Shown here one piece after another: positions 35,079 through 44,114 of a DNA stretch of 64,000 bases. Each line of letters starts with the position of its first letter. Positions within the stretch are counted from its first letter, which is position 1. A model generated the notes under the pieces. That model searched no databases, was not told the DNA's origin, and saw only the letters and a program-made list of their open reading frames with translations. This DNA is from VRUE01 sp963805475 (lineage in GTDB: Bacteria > Actinomycetota > Thermoleophilia > Solirubrobacterales > 70-9), in assembly GCA_963805475.1 (NCBI GenBank), contig CAWDUO010000006.1:186001-250000 (forward strand), written 5' to 3'. The translations under genes were made by a program, and so were the position numbers.

Positions 35079-35980
35079 AGTGCGGGCACCGGGTGGCCGC
35101 GCAGGTAGGCGTCGGCGTCCATCGGCCTGCCGCCGGGCGGCTGCACCACCTCGAGCCGCAGCGCCCCGCGGCAGCAGCCGAGCAGCAGCGCCCCCCACTC
35201 GGCCTTGACCTCGCCCTGCCTGACGTTGACGTCGACCGCGCGCGCCCGGCGCACGCCGAGCCGGCTGTCCCCGCCGAGCTCGAGGTAGGCGCCGACGTGT
35301 GGGGTCAGCGCGCGGACGACCCGGGCCAGCTCGCTCGCCGGGCGGCCGGGGTCGAGGCGCCGCTCGGGAGGCGCGATCTTCTCGGCGTAGGTCGCCCGCT
35401 CGTCGTCCTGCTCGACGAAGGCGAGCTCACCGCGCTCGAGCAGGTCGAGCCCCTCGACCAGCAGCTCGCCGCCCAGCTCCGCGAGCTTGCCGGAGAGGCT
35501 CTCGAAGTCGTCCTCGGCGCCGACCGCGATCTCCTCGCGCAGGGCGAGCGGGCCGGAGTCGAGGCCGGCGGCGACCCGCATCAGGCTGACCCCGGTGCGC
35601 TCGTCGCCGGCGATGATCGCCCGCTCGATCGGCGCCGCGCCGCGCCAGCGCGGCAGCAGCGAGGGGTGCACGTTCAGCAGCGGCCACTCGGAGAGCAGCG
35701 GCTCGCGGATCAGCTGGCCGAAGGCGCAGAGGGCGAGCGCCTCGGGACGGGCGGCGCGGATCCGCTCCAGCGCCGCCGCCTCGTTCACGTCGGCGGCCTG
35801 GAGCAGCTCGATCCCCAGCTCGCGCGCCGCCGCCGCGGCCGGCGGCGGGCCGCTGCGGCGCCCGCGCCCCCTGGGCCGGTCGGGCGGGGTGACGACGAGA
35901 GCCGGCCGATGACGCGATCCGGCGAGGCGCCGCAGGACCGCGGCGGCGAACTCGGAGGTGCCGAGGTAGACGGTCCTCAC
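35075..35980 (-). CDS. fmt: methionyl-tRNA formyltransferase
   Basis: A 301-residue enzyme that formylates initiator Met-tRNA. The formyltransferase domain has VYLGTSEFAAAVLRRL and the catalytic block LLNVHPSLLPRWRGAAPIERA (Asn, His), then GVSLMRVAAGLDSGPL; the C-terminal OB-like domain follows from about 205 (ATYAEKIAPPERRLDP). It overlaps def upstream and rsmB downstream by 4 nt each. Confidence 0.96.
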   Translation of the reverse strand: MRTVYLGTSEFAAAVLRRLAGSRHRPALVVTPPDRPRGRGRRSGPPPAAAAARELGIELLQAADVNEAAALERIRAARPEALALCAFGQLIREPLLSEWPLLNVHPSLLPRWRGAAPIERAIIAGDERTGVSLMRVAAGLDSGPLALREEIAVGAEDDFESLSGKLAELGGELLVEGLDLLERGELAFVEQDDERATYAEKIAPPERRLDPGRPASELARVVRALTPHVGAYLELGGDSRLGVRRARAVDVNVRQGEVKAEWGALLLGCCRGALRLEVVQPPGGRPMDADAYLRGHPVPAL

Positions 35981-36621
35981 GCGTCAGTGTGAGGCTCGCG
36001 GTGGTGCTGCCCGGCCGCCGCGGGCTCGTCGTCCTCGCCGGCCGGCGGCGCGTAGCTGTCGCCTTCGCGCAGCGCCCGCAGCGCCGCCTTGCGCTGCTCC
36101 CGCGGGGCCCGGTCGAGGATCAGGACGCCGTCTAGGTGGTCGATCTCGTGCTGGAGCACGCGCGCCTCCAGGCCCGAGGCCTCGATCGTCAGCGGCTCCC
36201 CCTCGGCGTCGCGGCCGCCGACGCGGGCGTGCAGCGGCCGCTCGACGTCCATCGCCACCCGCGGCAGGCTGAGGCAGCCCTCCTCGGCGACGACCAGCTC
36301 GCCGGAGAGCCACTCGATCTCGGGGTTGACGAGGCCGCGCGGCTCGCTGTCGGGGCCGGCCTGGAAGACGAGCACGCGCCGCAGCACGCCGAGCTGGGTC
36401 GCCGCCAGCCCGACCCCCATGCCGTCGCGCATGATCGCGATCATCCGCTCGACCTCTGCCCGCAGCTCGGGGCCGAACTCGGCGACCGGCGAGGCCCTGC
36501 TCTTCAACACCGGGTCGCCGAACTTGACCACCTGCGCCAGCGCCGCTTCGCGCCGCTCGACCAGCTCGGCTTCGAGCCGCTCGCGCTCGGTCTCGTCCCT
36601 GACTGCTCCGTTCTCGCCCAT
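35977..36621 (-). CDS. def: peptide deformylase
   Basis: A 214-residue metalloenzyme that removes the formyl group from new proteins. All three motifs are present: GVGLAATQLG, EEGCLSLPRV (metal Cys) and QHEIDHLDGVL (two metal His and catalytic Glu). An N-terminal extension of about 30 charged residues and a Pro/Ala/His-rich tail (GEDDEPAAAGQHHREPH) are longer than usual. ATG chosen over a GTG one codon earlier. Confidence 0.96.
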   Translation of the reverse strand: MGENGAVRDETERERLEAELVERREAALAQVVKFGDPVLKSRASPVAEFGPELRAEVERMIAIMRDGMGVGLAATQLGVLRRVLVFQAGPDSEPRGLVNPEIEWLSGELVVAEEGCLSLPRVAMDVERPLHARVGGRDAEGEPLTIEASGLEARVLQHEIDHLDGVLILDRAPREQRKAALRALREGDSYAPPAGEDDEPAAAGQHHREPHTDA

Positions 36622-36649
36622 CACGGCGATTGTATGTACCGGCCCGCGC

Positions 36650-38626
36650 CTACTGGGGGTCGACGTCGACGGCGATCGCGACGCCGGCGAGCGAGCGGTC
36701 GGCGGCGAGGCGCTCGACCGCGGCGCGGATCGCGGCGACCGTGCCGTCGCGGTCGCTCGCCTTCGTGAGCAGCCGGCGGCGGTAGCGGTTGCGGACGCGG
36801 AACATCGGCGCCGGGCCGAGCAGGTCGGTGTCCTCGGGCAGGGACTCGCGCAGCGCCCCGGCCAGCTTCGCCGCCGCCGCCTCGACCCGCGGCTCGGTCT
36901 CCGCCTTGAGCACGACGCGGGCGAGGTGGGAGAAGGGCGGGTAGCGCAGCGCCCGGCGGCGCTCGACCTCCTCTTCGAGGAAGCCGGCCGAGTCGTGCGC
37001 GGCGGCGCGGGCGATGCTGGCGGCGCCCGGCGCGAGCGTCTGCACGATCACCTCCCCCCCGGCCGCGCCGCGGCCGCTGCGGCCGGCGAGCTGGGCGACC
37101 AGCGCAAAGGTGCGCTCGGCGGCGCGGAAGTCGGGGAAGCGCAGGGTGGCGTCGGCGTCGAGGATCGCGCTCAGCGTCACCTCGGGGAAGTCGTGCCCCT
37201 TGGCGACCATCTGCGTGCCGACGAGGACGGCGCTCTCGGCGGCGTCGAACTCGGCGAGGATGCGCCCGTGGGCGCCGCGCTCGCCCGCCGTGTCGGAGTC
37301 GAGGCGGAAGACGGGCAGCGGCGCCAGCCGCTCGGCGAGCAGCGCCTCGATCTGCTCGGTGCCGGCGCCGGCGCGCGAGAGCGTGGTCGAGTCGCAGTCC
37401 GGGCAGGCGCGCGGCAGCGGCTCGGAGTGGGCGCAGTGGTGGCAGACGATCCGTCCGGCGCGGCGGTGGACGATCAGCGAGACGTCGCAGTTGGGGCAGC
37501 CCCAGTGGCGGCCGCAGGAGCGGCAGGTGAGCCAGGGGGCGAAGCCGCGCCGGTTGGCCATCACGATCGCCTTGGCGCCGGCCGCGCGCACCCCCTCCAG
37601 CGCCTTCCAGGTCGCCGGGTGCAGCGGGCCCGAGCGCGGGTCGGCGTCGCGCATGTCGAGCACCTCGACCGGCGGCATCGCGCGGCCGTCGACGCGGCGC
37701 GGCAGCTCGGCCCGCGGCAGCTCCAACCAGGTCTCCGGCCGCGGCGTCGCGGTGCCGGCGAGCAGCACCGCGCCGCAGTCCGCGGCGCGGCGGCGGGCGA
37801 CCGTGCGGGCGTCGTAGCAGGGGTCGCCCTCCTGCTTGTAGGAGGGGTCGTGCTCCTCGTCGATCACGATCAGGCCGAGCTCGCGGACGGGGGCGAAGAC
37901 GGCCGAGCGCGGGCCGACGCAGACGCTCGCCTCGCCCGCGCGCAGGCGCCGCCACTCCTCGTAGCGCTCGGCGCCGGTGAGGGCCGAGTGCAGAACGGCG
38001 AAGCGGTCGCCGAGCCGGGCGCGGAAGCGCGCCACCGCCTGCGGGGTGAGGCCGATCTCGGGGACGAGGACGATCGCCCCCCTCCCCCGCTCCAGCGCCG
38101 CCTCGACCGCGGCCAGGTAGACCTCGGTCTTGCCCGAGCCGGTGACGCCGTGCAGCAGCAGGCCGCGCTCCGCCTCGGCCCCGCCGTCGAGGGCCGCGAC
38201 GACCCGCTCGACCGCGCGCCGCTGCTCGTCGAGCAGCGCCGGCGGTCCCGCCGCGGCGGCGCCGACCTCGCGGTGCTCCAGCGGCGGCCGCGGCCTGCGC
38301 TTGCGCACGCCGGGGTTGGGCGGCAGGACGAGGCGCAGCCCGCGCGAGGGGGTCGAGCAGTACTCGCGCCCCACCCACAGCCCGAGCCGCACCAGCTCCG
38401 CCGGCACGCCGGTCTCCAGCGCCTCCAGCGGCTCGGCGAGCCGCTCCGGCGCCAACTCGGAAGTCTCGGCGAGCTCGACGACGACGCCGAGCAGGCGCTG
38501 GCGCCCGAACGGCACCCGCACCACCCGGCCCACCTCGACGTCCGCCATCTCCTCGGGCAGGCGGTAGTCGAACGGCCCGCGCAGGGCGCGGGCGGTGGTC
38601 AGCGGCTCGACCTTGGCGATCGCCAT
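36650..38626 (-). CDS. priA: primosomal protein N' (replication restart helicase)
   Basis: A 658-residue PriA. The 3'-end-binding domain is N-terminal (ALRGPFDYRLPEEMADVEVGR); the helicase core has LLHGVTGSGKTEVYLAA, DEEHDPSYKQEGDPCYDAR and TQMVAKGHDFPEVTL. The zinc-binding insert CRSCGRHWGCPNC, CHHC and CPDC is intact. It reloads the replicative helicase at stalled forks. In many actinobacteria the helicase is predicted inactive, but here the Walker A Lys and DEEH box look intact. ATG chosen giving MAIAKVEPLTTAR; longer open frames upstream overlap metK antisense-like and are not family-like. Confidence 0.95.
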   Translation of the reverse strand: MAIAKVEPLTTARALRGPFDYRLPEEMADVEVGRVVRVPFGRQRLLGVVVELAETSELAPERLAEPLEALETGVPAELVRLGLWVGREYCSTPSRGLRLVLPPNPGVRKRRPRPPLEHREVGAAAAGPPALLDEQRRAVERVVAALDGGAEAERGLLLHGVTGSGKTEVYLAAVEAALERGRGAIVLVPEIGLTPQAVARFRARLGDRFAVLHSALTGAERYEEWRRLRAGEASVCVGPRSAVFAPVRELGLIVIDEEHDPSYKQEGDPCYDARTVARRRAADCGAVLLAGTATPRPETWLELPRAELPRRVDGRAMPPVEVLDMRDADPRSGPLHPATWKALEGVRAAGAKAIVMANRRGFAPWLTCRSCGRHWGCPNCDVSLIVHRRAGRIVCHHCAHSEPLPRACPDCDSTTLSRAGAGTEQIEALLAERLAPLPVFRLDSDTAGERGAHGRILAEFDAAESAVLVGTQMVAKGHDFPEVTLSAILDADATLRFPDFRAAERTFALVAQLAGRSGRGAAGGEVIVQTLAPGAASIARAAAHDSAGFLEEEVERRRALRYPPFSHLARVVLKAETEPRVEAAAAKLAGALRESLPEDTDLLGPAPMFRVRNRYRRRLLTKASDRDGTVAAIRAAVERLAADRSLAGVAIAVDVDPQ

Positions 38627-38676
38627 CCGACCCAAGCTATGGAGAGACGCGGACGGCCGGGCTGTCGGCCCCCGAA

Positions 38677-39930
38677 CTAGGCGGGCGTGGCGTTGGCGGA
38701 GTCCGCCGCTGCTCGCAGCGCCTCGGCGCGGTCCGTCTTCTCCCAGGTGAAGTCCGGGTCTTCTCTGCCGAAGTGGCCGTAGGCCGCGGTCTTCTGGTAG
38801 ATCGGCCGATGCAGGTCGAGGTAGCGGCGGAAGGCGCCCGGGCGCAGGTCGAACTCGGCTTCGACCAGGCGGGTGATCTCGCCGTCGGGCAGCTTGCCGG
38901 TGCCGAAGGTGTCGACCATCGTCGAGACCGGGTGGGCGACGCCGATCGCGTAGGCGACCTGGACCTCGCAGCGCTCCGCCAGCCCGGCGGCGACGACGTT
39001 CTTGGCGACGTAGCGGGCCGCGTAGGCGGCCGAGCGGTCGACCTTCGAGGGGTCCTTGCCGGAGAAGGCGCCGCCGCCGTGGCGGGCCATGCCGCCGTAG
39101 GTGTCGACGATGATCTTGCGGCCGGTGAGGCCGGCGTCGCCGACCGGGCCGCCGATCACGAACTGGCCGGTCGGGTTGACGAGGAAGCTCTCGCGCAGCG
39201 GCTCCTCCTCGTACAGGCCCCCGGCGTCGGACTCGAGCACCGGCAGGACGACGTGCCGCCAGAGGTCGGGCCGGATCGTCTCCTGCGAGTCGACCTCGGC
39301 CGCGTGCTGGGTCGAGATCAGCAGCTTTTCGACCGCGACCGGGCGGCCGTTCGCGTAGCGGACCGTGACCTGGGTCTTGCCGTCGGGGCCGAGGTAGTCG
39401 AGCGTGCCGTCCTTGCGCACCGCCGTCAGCCGTTCGGCGAGCCGGTGGGCGAGGTGGACGGGCATCGGCATCAGCGCCTCGGTCTCGTCGGTCGCGTAGC
39501 CGAACATCATCCCCTGGTCGCCGGCCCCGGCGAGCAGCAGTTCGTCGTCGGTTTCCGAGCCGGTGCGCGTCTCGTGCGAGGCGTCGACGCCCTGGGCGAT
39601 GTCGGGCGACTGCTTGTCGAGCGAGACGAGGACCGAGATGTGGTCGCAGTTGTAGCCGTAGTCGCCGTGGTCGTAGCCGATCCCCCGGATCGTCTCGCGG
39701 ACCAGCTCGGGGACGTCGAGGTGGACGTCGGTCGAGATCTCCCCGGAGACCACCGCCATGCCGGTGTTGACCAGCGTCTCGCAGGCGACCCGGCCCTCGG
39801 GGTCCCCCGCCAAGACGGCGTCGAGGACCGCGTCGGAGATCTGATCGCAGACCTTGTCGGGGTGGCCCTCGGTGACGGACTCGGACGTGAACAGGTACTC
39901 GCCCTCGGCGAGCGGCTCGATAGTAGACAT
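38677..39930 (-). CDS. metK: S-adenosylmethionine synthase
   Basis: A 417-residue methionine adenosyltransferase. Motifs: LFTSESVTEGHPDKVCDQIS at the N-terminus, the loop AGAGDQGMMFGYATDE, GGAFSGKDPSKVDRSAAYAA (P-loop-like) and a long C-terminus. It makes SAM from ATP and methionine and serves the many methyltransferases in this window. Start is the ATG at the end of the 24-nt gap from der. The metK-priA-def-fmt order is typical of actinobacteria. Confidence 0.97.
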   Translation of the reverse strand: MSTIEPLAEGEYLFTSESVTEGHPDKVCDQISDAVLDAVLAGDPEGRVACETLVNTGMAVVSGEISTDVHLDVPELVRETIRGIGYDHGDYGYNCDHISVLVSLDKQSPDIAQGVDASHETRTGSETDDELLLAGAGDQGMMFGYATDETEALMPMPVHLAHRLAERLTAVRKDGTLDYLGPDGKTQVTVRYANGRPVAVEKLLISTQHAAEVDSQETIRPDLWRHVVLPVLESDAGGLYEEEPLRESFLVNPTGQFVIGGPVGDAGLTGRKIIVDTYGGMARHGGGAFSGKDPSKVDRSAAYAARYVAKNVVAAGLAERCEVQVAYAIGVAHPVSTMVDTFGTGKLPDGEITRLVEAEFDLRPGAFRRYLDLHRPIYQKTAAYGHFGREDPDFTWEKTDRAEALRAAADSANATPA

Positions 39931-39954
39931 GGCGGAAGCGTACCGGGGGATCGC

Positions 39955-41268
39955 TCAGCGACGGCGACCGGTGTGGGGGATGAAATCGATTATCAGCGGG
40001 ATTCCCTCCAGCCCGTAGGTCTCGCGCATCCGATTCTCCAGGTGGTAGGCCCAGTCGCGGACGATCAGGCGGCGGTCGTTGACCTGGATCGCGAAGCGCG
40101 GCGGCCGCTCGCCGATCTGCGCCGCGTAGTAGAGGCGCAGGCGGCGGCCGCGCCGCGAGGGCGGCGGGTTGGCGGCGACGACGTCGGCGACGAAGCGGTT
40201 CAGCTCCGGCGTCGGGATCCGCGTCGCCGCCCGGTCGGCCAGCTCGATCGCCTTGGGCAGCAGCCGGGCGACGTTGCGGCCGCGCAGGGCGGAGCAGGTG
40301 ACGACCTCGGGCCGCAGCCGCAGCTTGCGCTCGACCCGGGCGCGGGCGTCGTCGACGTCGGTCTCGCCGACGTCCCACTTGTTGAGCGCCAGCAGCGTCG
40401 CGCAGCCGGCCCGCATCGCCAGCTCGGCGATCCGCAGGTCCTCCGCCGTCACCCCGTCGGAGGCGTCGCAGACGACGATCGCCACGTCGGCCCGCTCGAC
40501 CGCCAGCTCGGAGCGCAGCTGAGCGTAGTAGTCGACCGTGCCGGCCACCTTGGAGCGGCGCCGCAGCCCGGCGGTGTCGACCAGCAGCACCAGCCGCCCG
40601 TCGACCTCGAGCTCGGTGTCGACGGTGTCGCGCGTGGTTCCGGCGCGCTCGGAGACGATCACCCGCTCGCTACCGAGGAAGGCGTTGACCAGCGAGGACT
40701 TGCCGGCGTTGGGGCGGCCGATCACCGCAACGTGGACCGGCTCTTCGCCGTGCGCCGGGGCCGGCCGCTCGCCGAGCAGCTCGACCACGCGGTCGAGCAG
40801 GTCGCCGCTGCCGAGCCCGTGCGTCGCCGAGATCGGGAACGGGTCGCCGAGGCCGAGGCCGTGGAACTCGGCGGCCACGTGCTCGTCACCCGGCCGGTCG
40901 ACTTTGTTGACGACGACGAGCACGGGGGCGGCGGCGCCGCGCAGCGTCTTCGCCAGCTCCGCGTCGCCGGCGCGCACCCCGGCGCGGCCGTCGACGACGA
41001 GCAGGATGACGTCGGCCTCGGCCATCCCGATCCGCGCCTGGCGCTGCACGTCGGCGGCCAGCTCGGACTCGTCGGCGAGGTCGATCCCGCCCGTGTCGAG
41101 CAGCTCGAAGGCGAGCCCGTTCCACTCGCAGGGGACCCGCTTGCGGTCGCGGGTGACGCCGGGCTCGGCGTGCGTCACCGCCTCGCGCCCGCCGGCGAGC
41201 CGGTTGACCAGCGTGCTCTTGCCGACGTTCGGGAAGCCGACGACGGCGACAGTCGGGAGCCGACTCAC
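39955..41268 (-). CDS. der: ribosome-assembly GTPase Der (EngA)
   Basis: A 437-residue protein with two tandem GTPase domains (VAVVGFPNVGKSTLVNRL near residue 6 and VAVIGRPNAGKSSLVNAF near 175), each with DTAG/DTGG, NKVD/NKWD motifs, and a C-terminal KH-like domain from about 350. It acts late in 50S assembly. I chose the GTG giving MSRLPTVAVVG because AAGGAG lies 8 nt before it; a GTG three codons earlier is nearer to the palindrome of family B. The gene ends a transcript that begins in the aromatic operon. Confidence 0.95.
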   Translation of the reverse strand: MSRLPTVAVVGFPNVGKSTLVNRLAGGREAVTHAEPGVTRDRKRVPCEWNGLAFELLDTGGIDLADESELAADVQRQARIGMAEADVILLVVDGRAGVRAGDAELAKTLRGAAAPVLVVVNKVDRPGDEHVAAEFHGLGLGDPFPISATHGLGSGDLLDRVVELLGERPAPAHGEEPVHVAVIGRPNAGKSSLVNAFLGSERVIVSERAGTTRDTVDTELEVDGRLVLLVDTAGLRRRSKVAGTVDYYAQLRSELAVERADVAIVVCDASDGVTAEDLRIAELAMRAGCATLLALNKWDVGETDVDDARARVERKLRLRPEVVTCSALRGRNVARLLPKAIELADRAATRIPTPELNRFVADVVAANPPPSRRGRRLRLYYAAQIGERPPRFAIQVNDRRLIVRDWAYHLENRMRETYGLEGIPLIIDFIPHTGRRR

Positions 41269-41285
41269 CGCCCCCACTCCTTCAA

Positions 41286-41322
41286 CTGTTCCTTTTCGTC
41301 GCTATGCGAGGAAAAGGAACAG
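41286..41322. repeat. palindromic element family B, copy 3
   Basis: Arms CTGTTCCTTTTC and GAAAAGGAACAG form a 12-bp perfect stem with a 13-nt loop (gtcgctatgcgag). It fills the gap between cmk and der, and GCGG follows the right arm as in the other copies. The der ribosome-binding site starts directly after the left arm on the minus strand. Confidence 0.8.
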
Positions 41323-41329
41323 CGGAGCG

Positions 41330-41968
41330 TCATTTGAGGCCCCTTTTGGCGGCCAGGGCTACGACCTGGTCGACGACCTGGCCGAGGCTGAGGCCCGTGG
41401 TGTCGATCTCGACCGCGTCCTCGGCGGCGCGCAGGGCGCTGTGGGCGCGGGTCTCGTCGCGCTCGTCGCGCTCGCGCTGGGCGGCGAGCACGGCGGCCTC
41501 GTCCTCTCCGGTCTGCGCGGCGCGGCGGCGGGCGCGCTCCTCGGCCGAGGCCGTGAGGAAGACCTTGAGCGGCGAGTCGGGGCTGACCACGGTGCCGATG
41601 TCGCGTCCCTCGGCGACATAGCGGCCGGCGGCGATCAGGCGCCGCTGCGCGGCGACCATCGCCTCGCGCACCGGCGGGTGGACGGAGACGCGCGAGGCGG
41701 CCTCGGTCACCTCGGGTTCGCGGATCGCGCCGCCGACGTCCTCGCCGTCGAGGCCGACCCGCCCGTCGTCGAGCTCGATCCGCAGCGAGCGGGCGAGGGC
41801 GCCGAGCGCCTCAGAGTCGTCTAGTTCCGCGCCGCGGCGCAGCGCCGCCAACGCCACGCAGCGGTACATCGCCCCCGAGTCGAGGTAGGTGAAGCCGAGC
41901 GCCGCGGCGACGGCGCGGGCGACGCTTGACTTGCCGGCTCCGGCGGGCCCGTCGATCGCGATCACCAT
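41330..41968 (-). CDS. cmk: cytidylate kinase
   Basis: A 212-residue kinase phosphorylating CMP and dCMP. P-loop IDGPAGAGKSSVARAVA at residue 4, YLDSGAMYRCVAL near 31, and EGRDIGTVVSPDSPLKVFL near 125 are conserved. It overlaps aroA by 7 nt and precedes der, the widespread aroA-cmk-der order. Confidence 0.96.
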   Translation of the reverse strand: MVIAIDGPAGAGKSSVARAVAAALGFTYLDSGAMYRCVALAALRRGAELDDSEALGALARSLRIELDDGRVGLDGEDVGGAIREPEVTEAASRVSVHPPVREAMVAAQRRLIAAGRYVAEGRDIGTVVSPDSPLKVFLTASAEERARRRAAQTGEDEAAVLAAQRERDERDETRAHSALRAAEDAVEIDTTGLSLGQVVDQVVALAAKRGLK

Positions 41969-43263
41969 AGGGACGCCAGGTCCGTCTCGAAGCCGGGGTA
42001 GCTGACGGCGGCGGCGTCCATGTTGGAGACCTCGACGCCCTCGCGGGAGGCCAGGCCGGCTACGGCGCCCAGCATCGCGATCCGGTGGTCGCCGTGGGAG
42101 TCGACCGCGCCGCCGCGCAGGCCGCCGGCGCCGGCGATCCGCATCCCGTCCTCGCTCGTCTCGACCTCGGCGCCGAGCGCCCGCAGGGCCGCGCTGACCG
42201 TCTCGATCCGGTCGCTCTCCTTGCGGCGCAGCTCGGCCGCGTCGCGGATCGTCGTCTCGCCCTCGGCAAAGCAGGCGGCGAGCGCGACCAGGGGCAGCTC
42301 GTCGATCGCCAGCGGGACCTCGGCGCCGCCGACCTCGGCGCCGCGCAGCGACGAGCCGCGGACGCGCAGGCGGCCGCTCGGCTCGCCGCCCCGCTCCTCT
42401 TCCGGCTCGACCTCGATCGCGGCGCCCATCCGCTCGAGGATCGCCAGCAGGCCGGTGCGGGTCGGGTTGAGGCCGACGCCCGTCAGGCTGACGTCGCTGC
42501 CCGGCACGAGCAGCGCCGCGACGACGAAGAAGGCGGCGGAGGAGAAGTCGGCCGGCACGACGATCTCGCCCGGCTCCAGGCGCGCGGCCGGGCGCACCGT
42601 GACGACGCCGTCGCTACGTTCGATCTCCGCCCCGGCGGCCGCGAGCATGCACTCGCTGTGGTCGCGGGTCGGCAGCGGCTCGGCGATCCGCGTCTCGCCC
42701 TCGGCGAGCAGGCCGGCGAAGAGCAGGCAGGACTTGACCTGGGCGCTGGCGACCGGCAGCTCGTAGGAGATCCCGCGCAGCGGCGCGGCCTCGATCCGCA
42801 GCGGCGGCAGGCGGTGCTCGCGCGCGTCGATCCGCGCCCCCATCAGGCGCAGCGGCGCGGCGACCCGGTCGACCGGGCGGCGGCGGATCGAGTCGTCGCC
42901 GTCGAGCGTCCACGATCCCGTCTCCTGCCCGGCGAGCCAGCCCGGCAGCAGGCGCAGCAGGGTGCCGGCGTTGCCGACGTCGATCGCCGCCGGGGCGGCG
43001 CCCCGCAGGCCGACCCCGCGCAGGCGCAGCCGCGGCTCGAGCGCGGCCCTGCCAGCCCCGTCCACCGAGGCGCCGAGCGCCGCCACCGCGCCGAGGGTCG
43101 AGCGGGTGTCGGCGGCGTCGAGGTAGCCCTCGATCGCCGTCTCCCCCTCCCCCATCGCCGCGATCAGCGCCGCCCGGTGGGAGACCGACTTGTCCGGCGG
43201 CGGGCGCAGGCTGCCGCGCAGCGGCCCCGACGGCCCAAATTTCCGCCTGCCCACAGCGCTCAC
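41962..43263 (-). CDS. aroA: 3-phosphoshikimate 1-carboxyvinyltransferase (EPSP synthase)
   Basis: A 433-residue enzyme of the shikimate pathway. Conserved: PPDKSVSHRAALIAAMGEG near residue 22, DVGNAGTLLRLLPGWLAG near 95, PLPTRDHSECMLAAAGA near 195, and RKESDRIETVSAAL near 350. The PEP-binding region NAGT followed by Leu-Leu differs a little from the classical NAGTAMR form. It overlaps tyrA and cmk, so it is translated as part of the operon. Confidence 0.96.
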   Translation of the reverse strand: MSAVGRRKFGPSGPLRGSLRPPPDKSVSHRAALIAAMGEGETAIEGYLDAADTRSTLGAVAALGASVDGAGRAALEPRLRLRGVGLRGAAPAAIDVGNAGTLLRLLPGWLAGQETGSWTLDGDDSIRRRPVDRVAAPLRLMGARIDAREHRLPPLRIEAAPLRGISYELPVASAQVKSCLLFAGLLAEGETRIAEPLPTRDHSECMLAAAGAEIERSDGVVTVRPAARLEPGEIVVPADFSSAAFFVVAALLVPGSDVSLTGVGLNPTRTGLLAILERMGAAIEVEPEEERGGEPSGRLRVRGSSLRGAEVGGAEVPLAIDELPLVALAACFAEGETTIRDAAELRRKESDRIETVSAALRALGAEVETSEDGMRIAGAGGLRGGAVDSHGDHRIAMLGAVAGLASREGVEVSNMDAAAVSYPGFETDLASLW

Positions 43264-44114
43264 TCCGGGGGGCCCGCGCCCTCGTCCAGCTGGGCGCGCG
43301 CCTCGGCCGCGCGGGCGTGCCAGGCGGCGATCGCCTCGGCGTCGCCGGCGGCGATCAGCTCGCGCGCCTCGCGCAGGCGGGCGAGCGCGTCGTCGATCGC
43401 CTCCGCGACCGCGTCGCGGTTGGCGGCGAAGATCTCGCCCCAGATCGCCGGGTTGGAGCCGGCGACGCGGGTCGCGTCGCGGAAGCTCGGGCCGGCGTCG
43501 GGCAGGCGTTCGGCGTCGCGGTCCAGCTCGGCGGCCGCCTGCGCGGCGAGCACGTCGGCGAGCACGTGGGGCAGGTGGCTGACCGTCGCCATCAGGCGGT
43601 CGTGGGCGGCCGCGTCGATCGCCTGCGGGCGGGCGCCGAGCGCGGCGATCGCCTCCCGCAGCCGCGCCAGCCCCGCCTCGCCGGTCGCCGCGGTCGGGGT
43701 CAGGTACCAGCGGGCGCCCTCGAAGAGGCCGGCGCGGGCGTTCTCGACCCCGGCGGTCTCGGCGCCGGCCAGCGGGTGGCCGCCGACGAAGCGCTCGTCC
43801 CCGCCCAGCGCGGCGACGATCTCCCGCTTGGTCGAGCCGGCGTCGCTGACGACGGCCTCCGGACCGCTCGCCGCGAGCGCCGCGCCGGCCAGCCCGGGCA
43901 GCGCCGCGACCGGCCCGGCGCAGAAGATCAGCTCGGCCCCGCCGCAGGCCTCCTCGATCGAGTCCGCGGCGGCGTCGATCGCGCCCAGCTCCAGCGCCCG
44001 CTCCAGGGTCGGCCGCCGCGGCCCCCAGCCGGTCACCTCGGCGCCCAGCCGCTGCCTCGCGGCGAGCCCGATCGAGCCTCCGATCAGGCCGACCCCGAGC
44101 ACCGCGACCCTCAT
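43260..44114 (-). CDS. tyrA: prephenate dehydrogenase
   Basis: A 284-residue NAD(P)-dependent enzyme oxidising prephenate or arogenate on the way to tyrosine. Rossmann motif VAVLGVGLIGGSIGLAA is at the N-terminus, VSDAGSTKREIVAAL near 90 and GGHPLAGAETAGVENA near 112 contain the substrate-binding His. No ACT domain is attached. Overlaps aroG and aroA by 4 nt each. Confidence 0.94.
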   Translation of the reverse strand: MRVAVLGVGLIGGSIGLAARQRLGAEVTGWGPRRPTLERALELGAIDAAADSIEEACGGAELIFCAGPVAALPGLAGAALAASGPEAVVSDAGSTKREIVAALGGDERFVGGHPLAGAETAGVENARAGLFEGARWYLTPTAATGEAGLARLREAIAALGARPQAIDAAAHDRLMATVSHLPHVLADVLAAQAAAELDRDAERLPDAGPSFRDATRVAGSNPAIWGEIFAANRDAVAEAIDDALARLREARELIAAGDAEAIAAWHARAAEARAQLDEGAGPPE

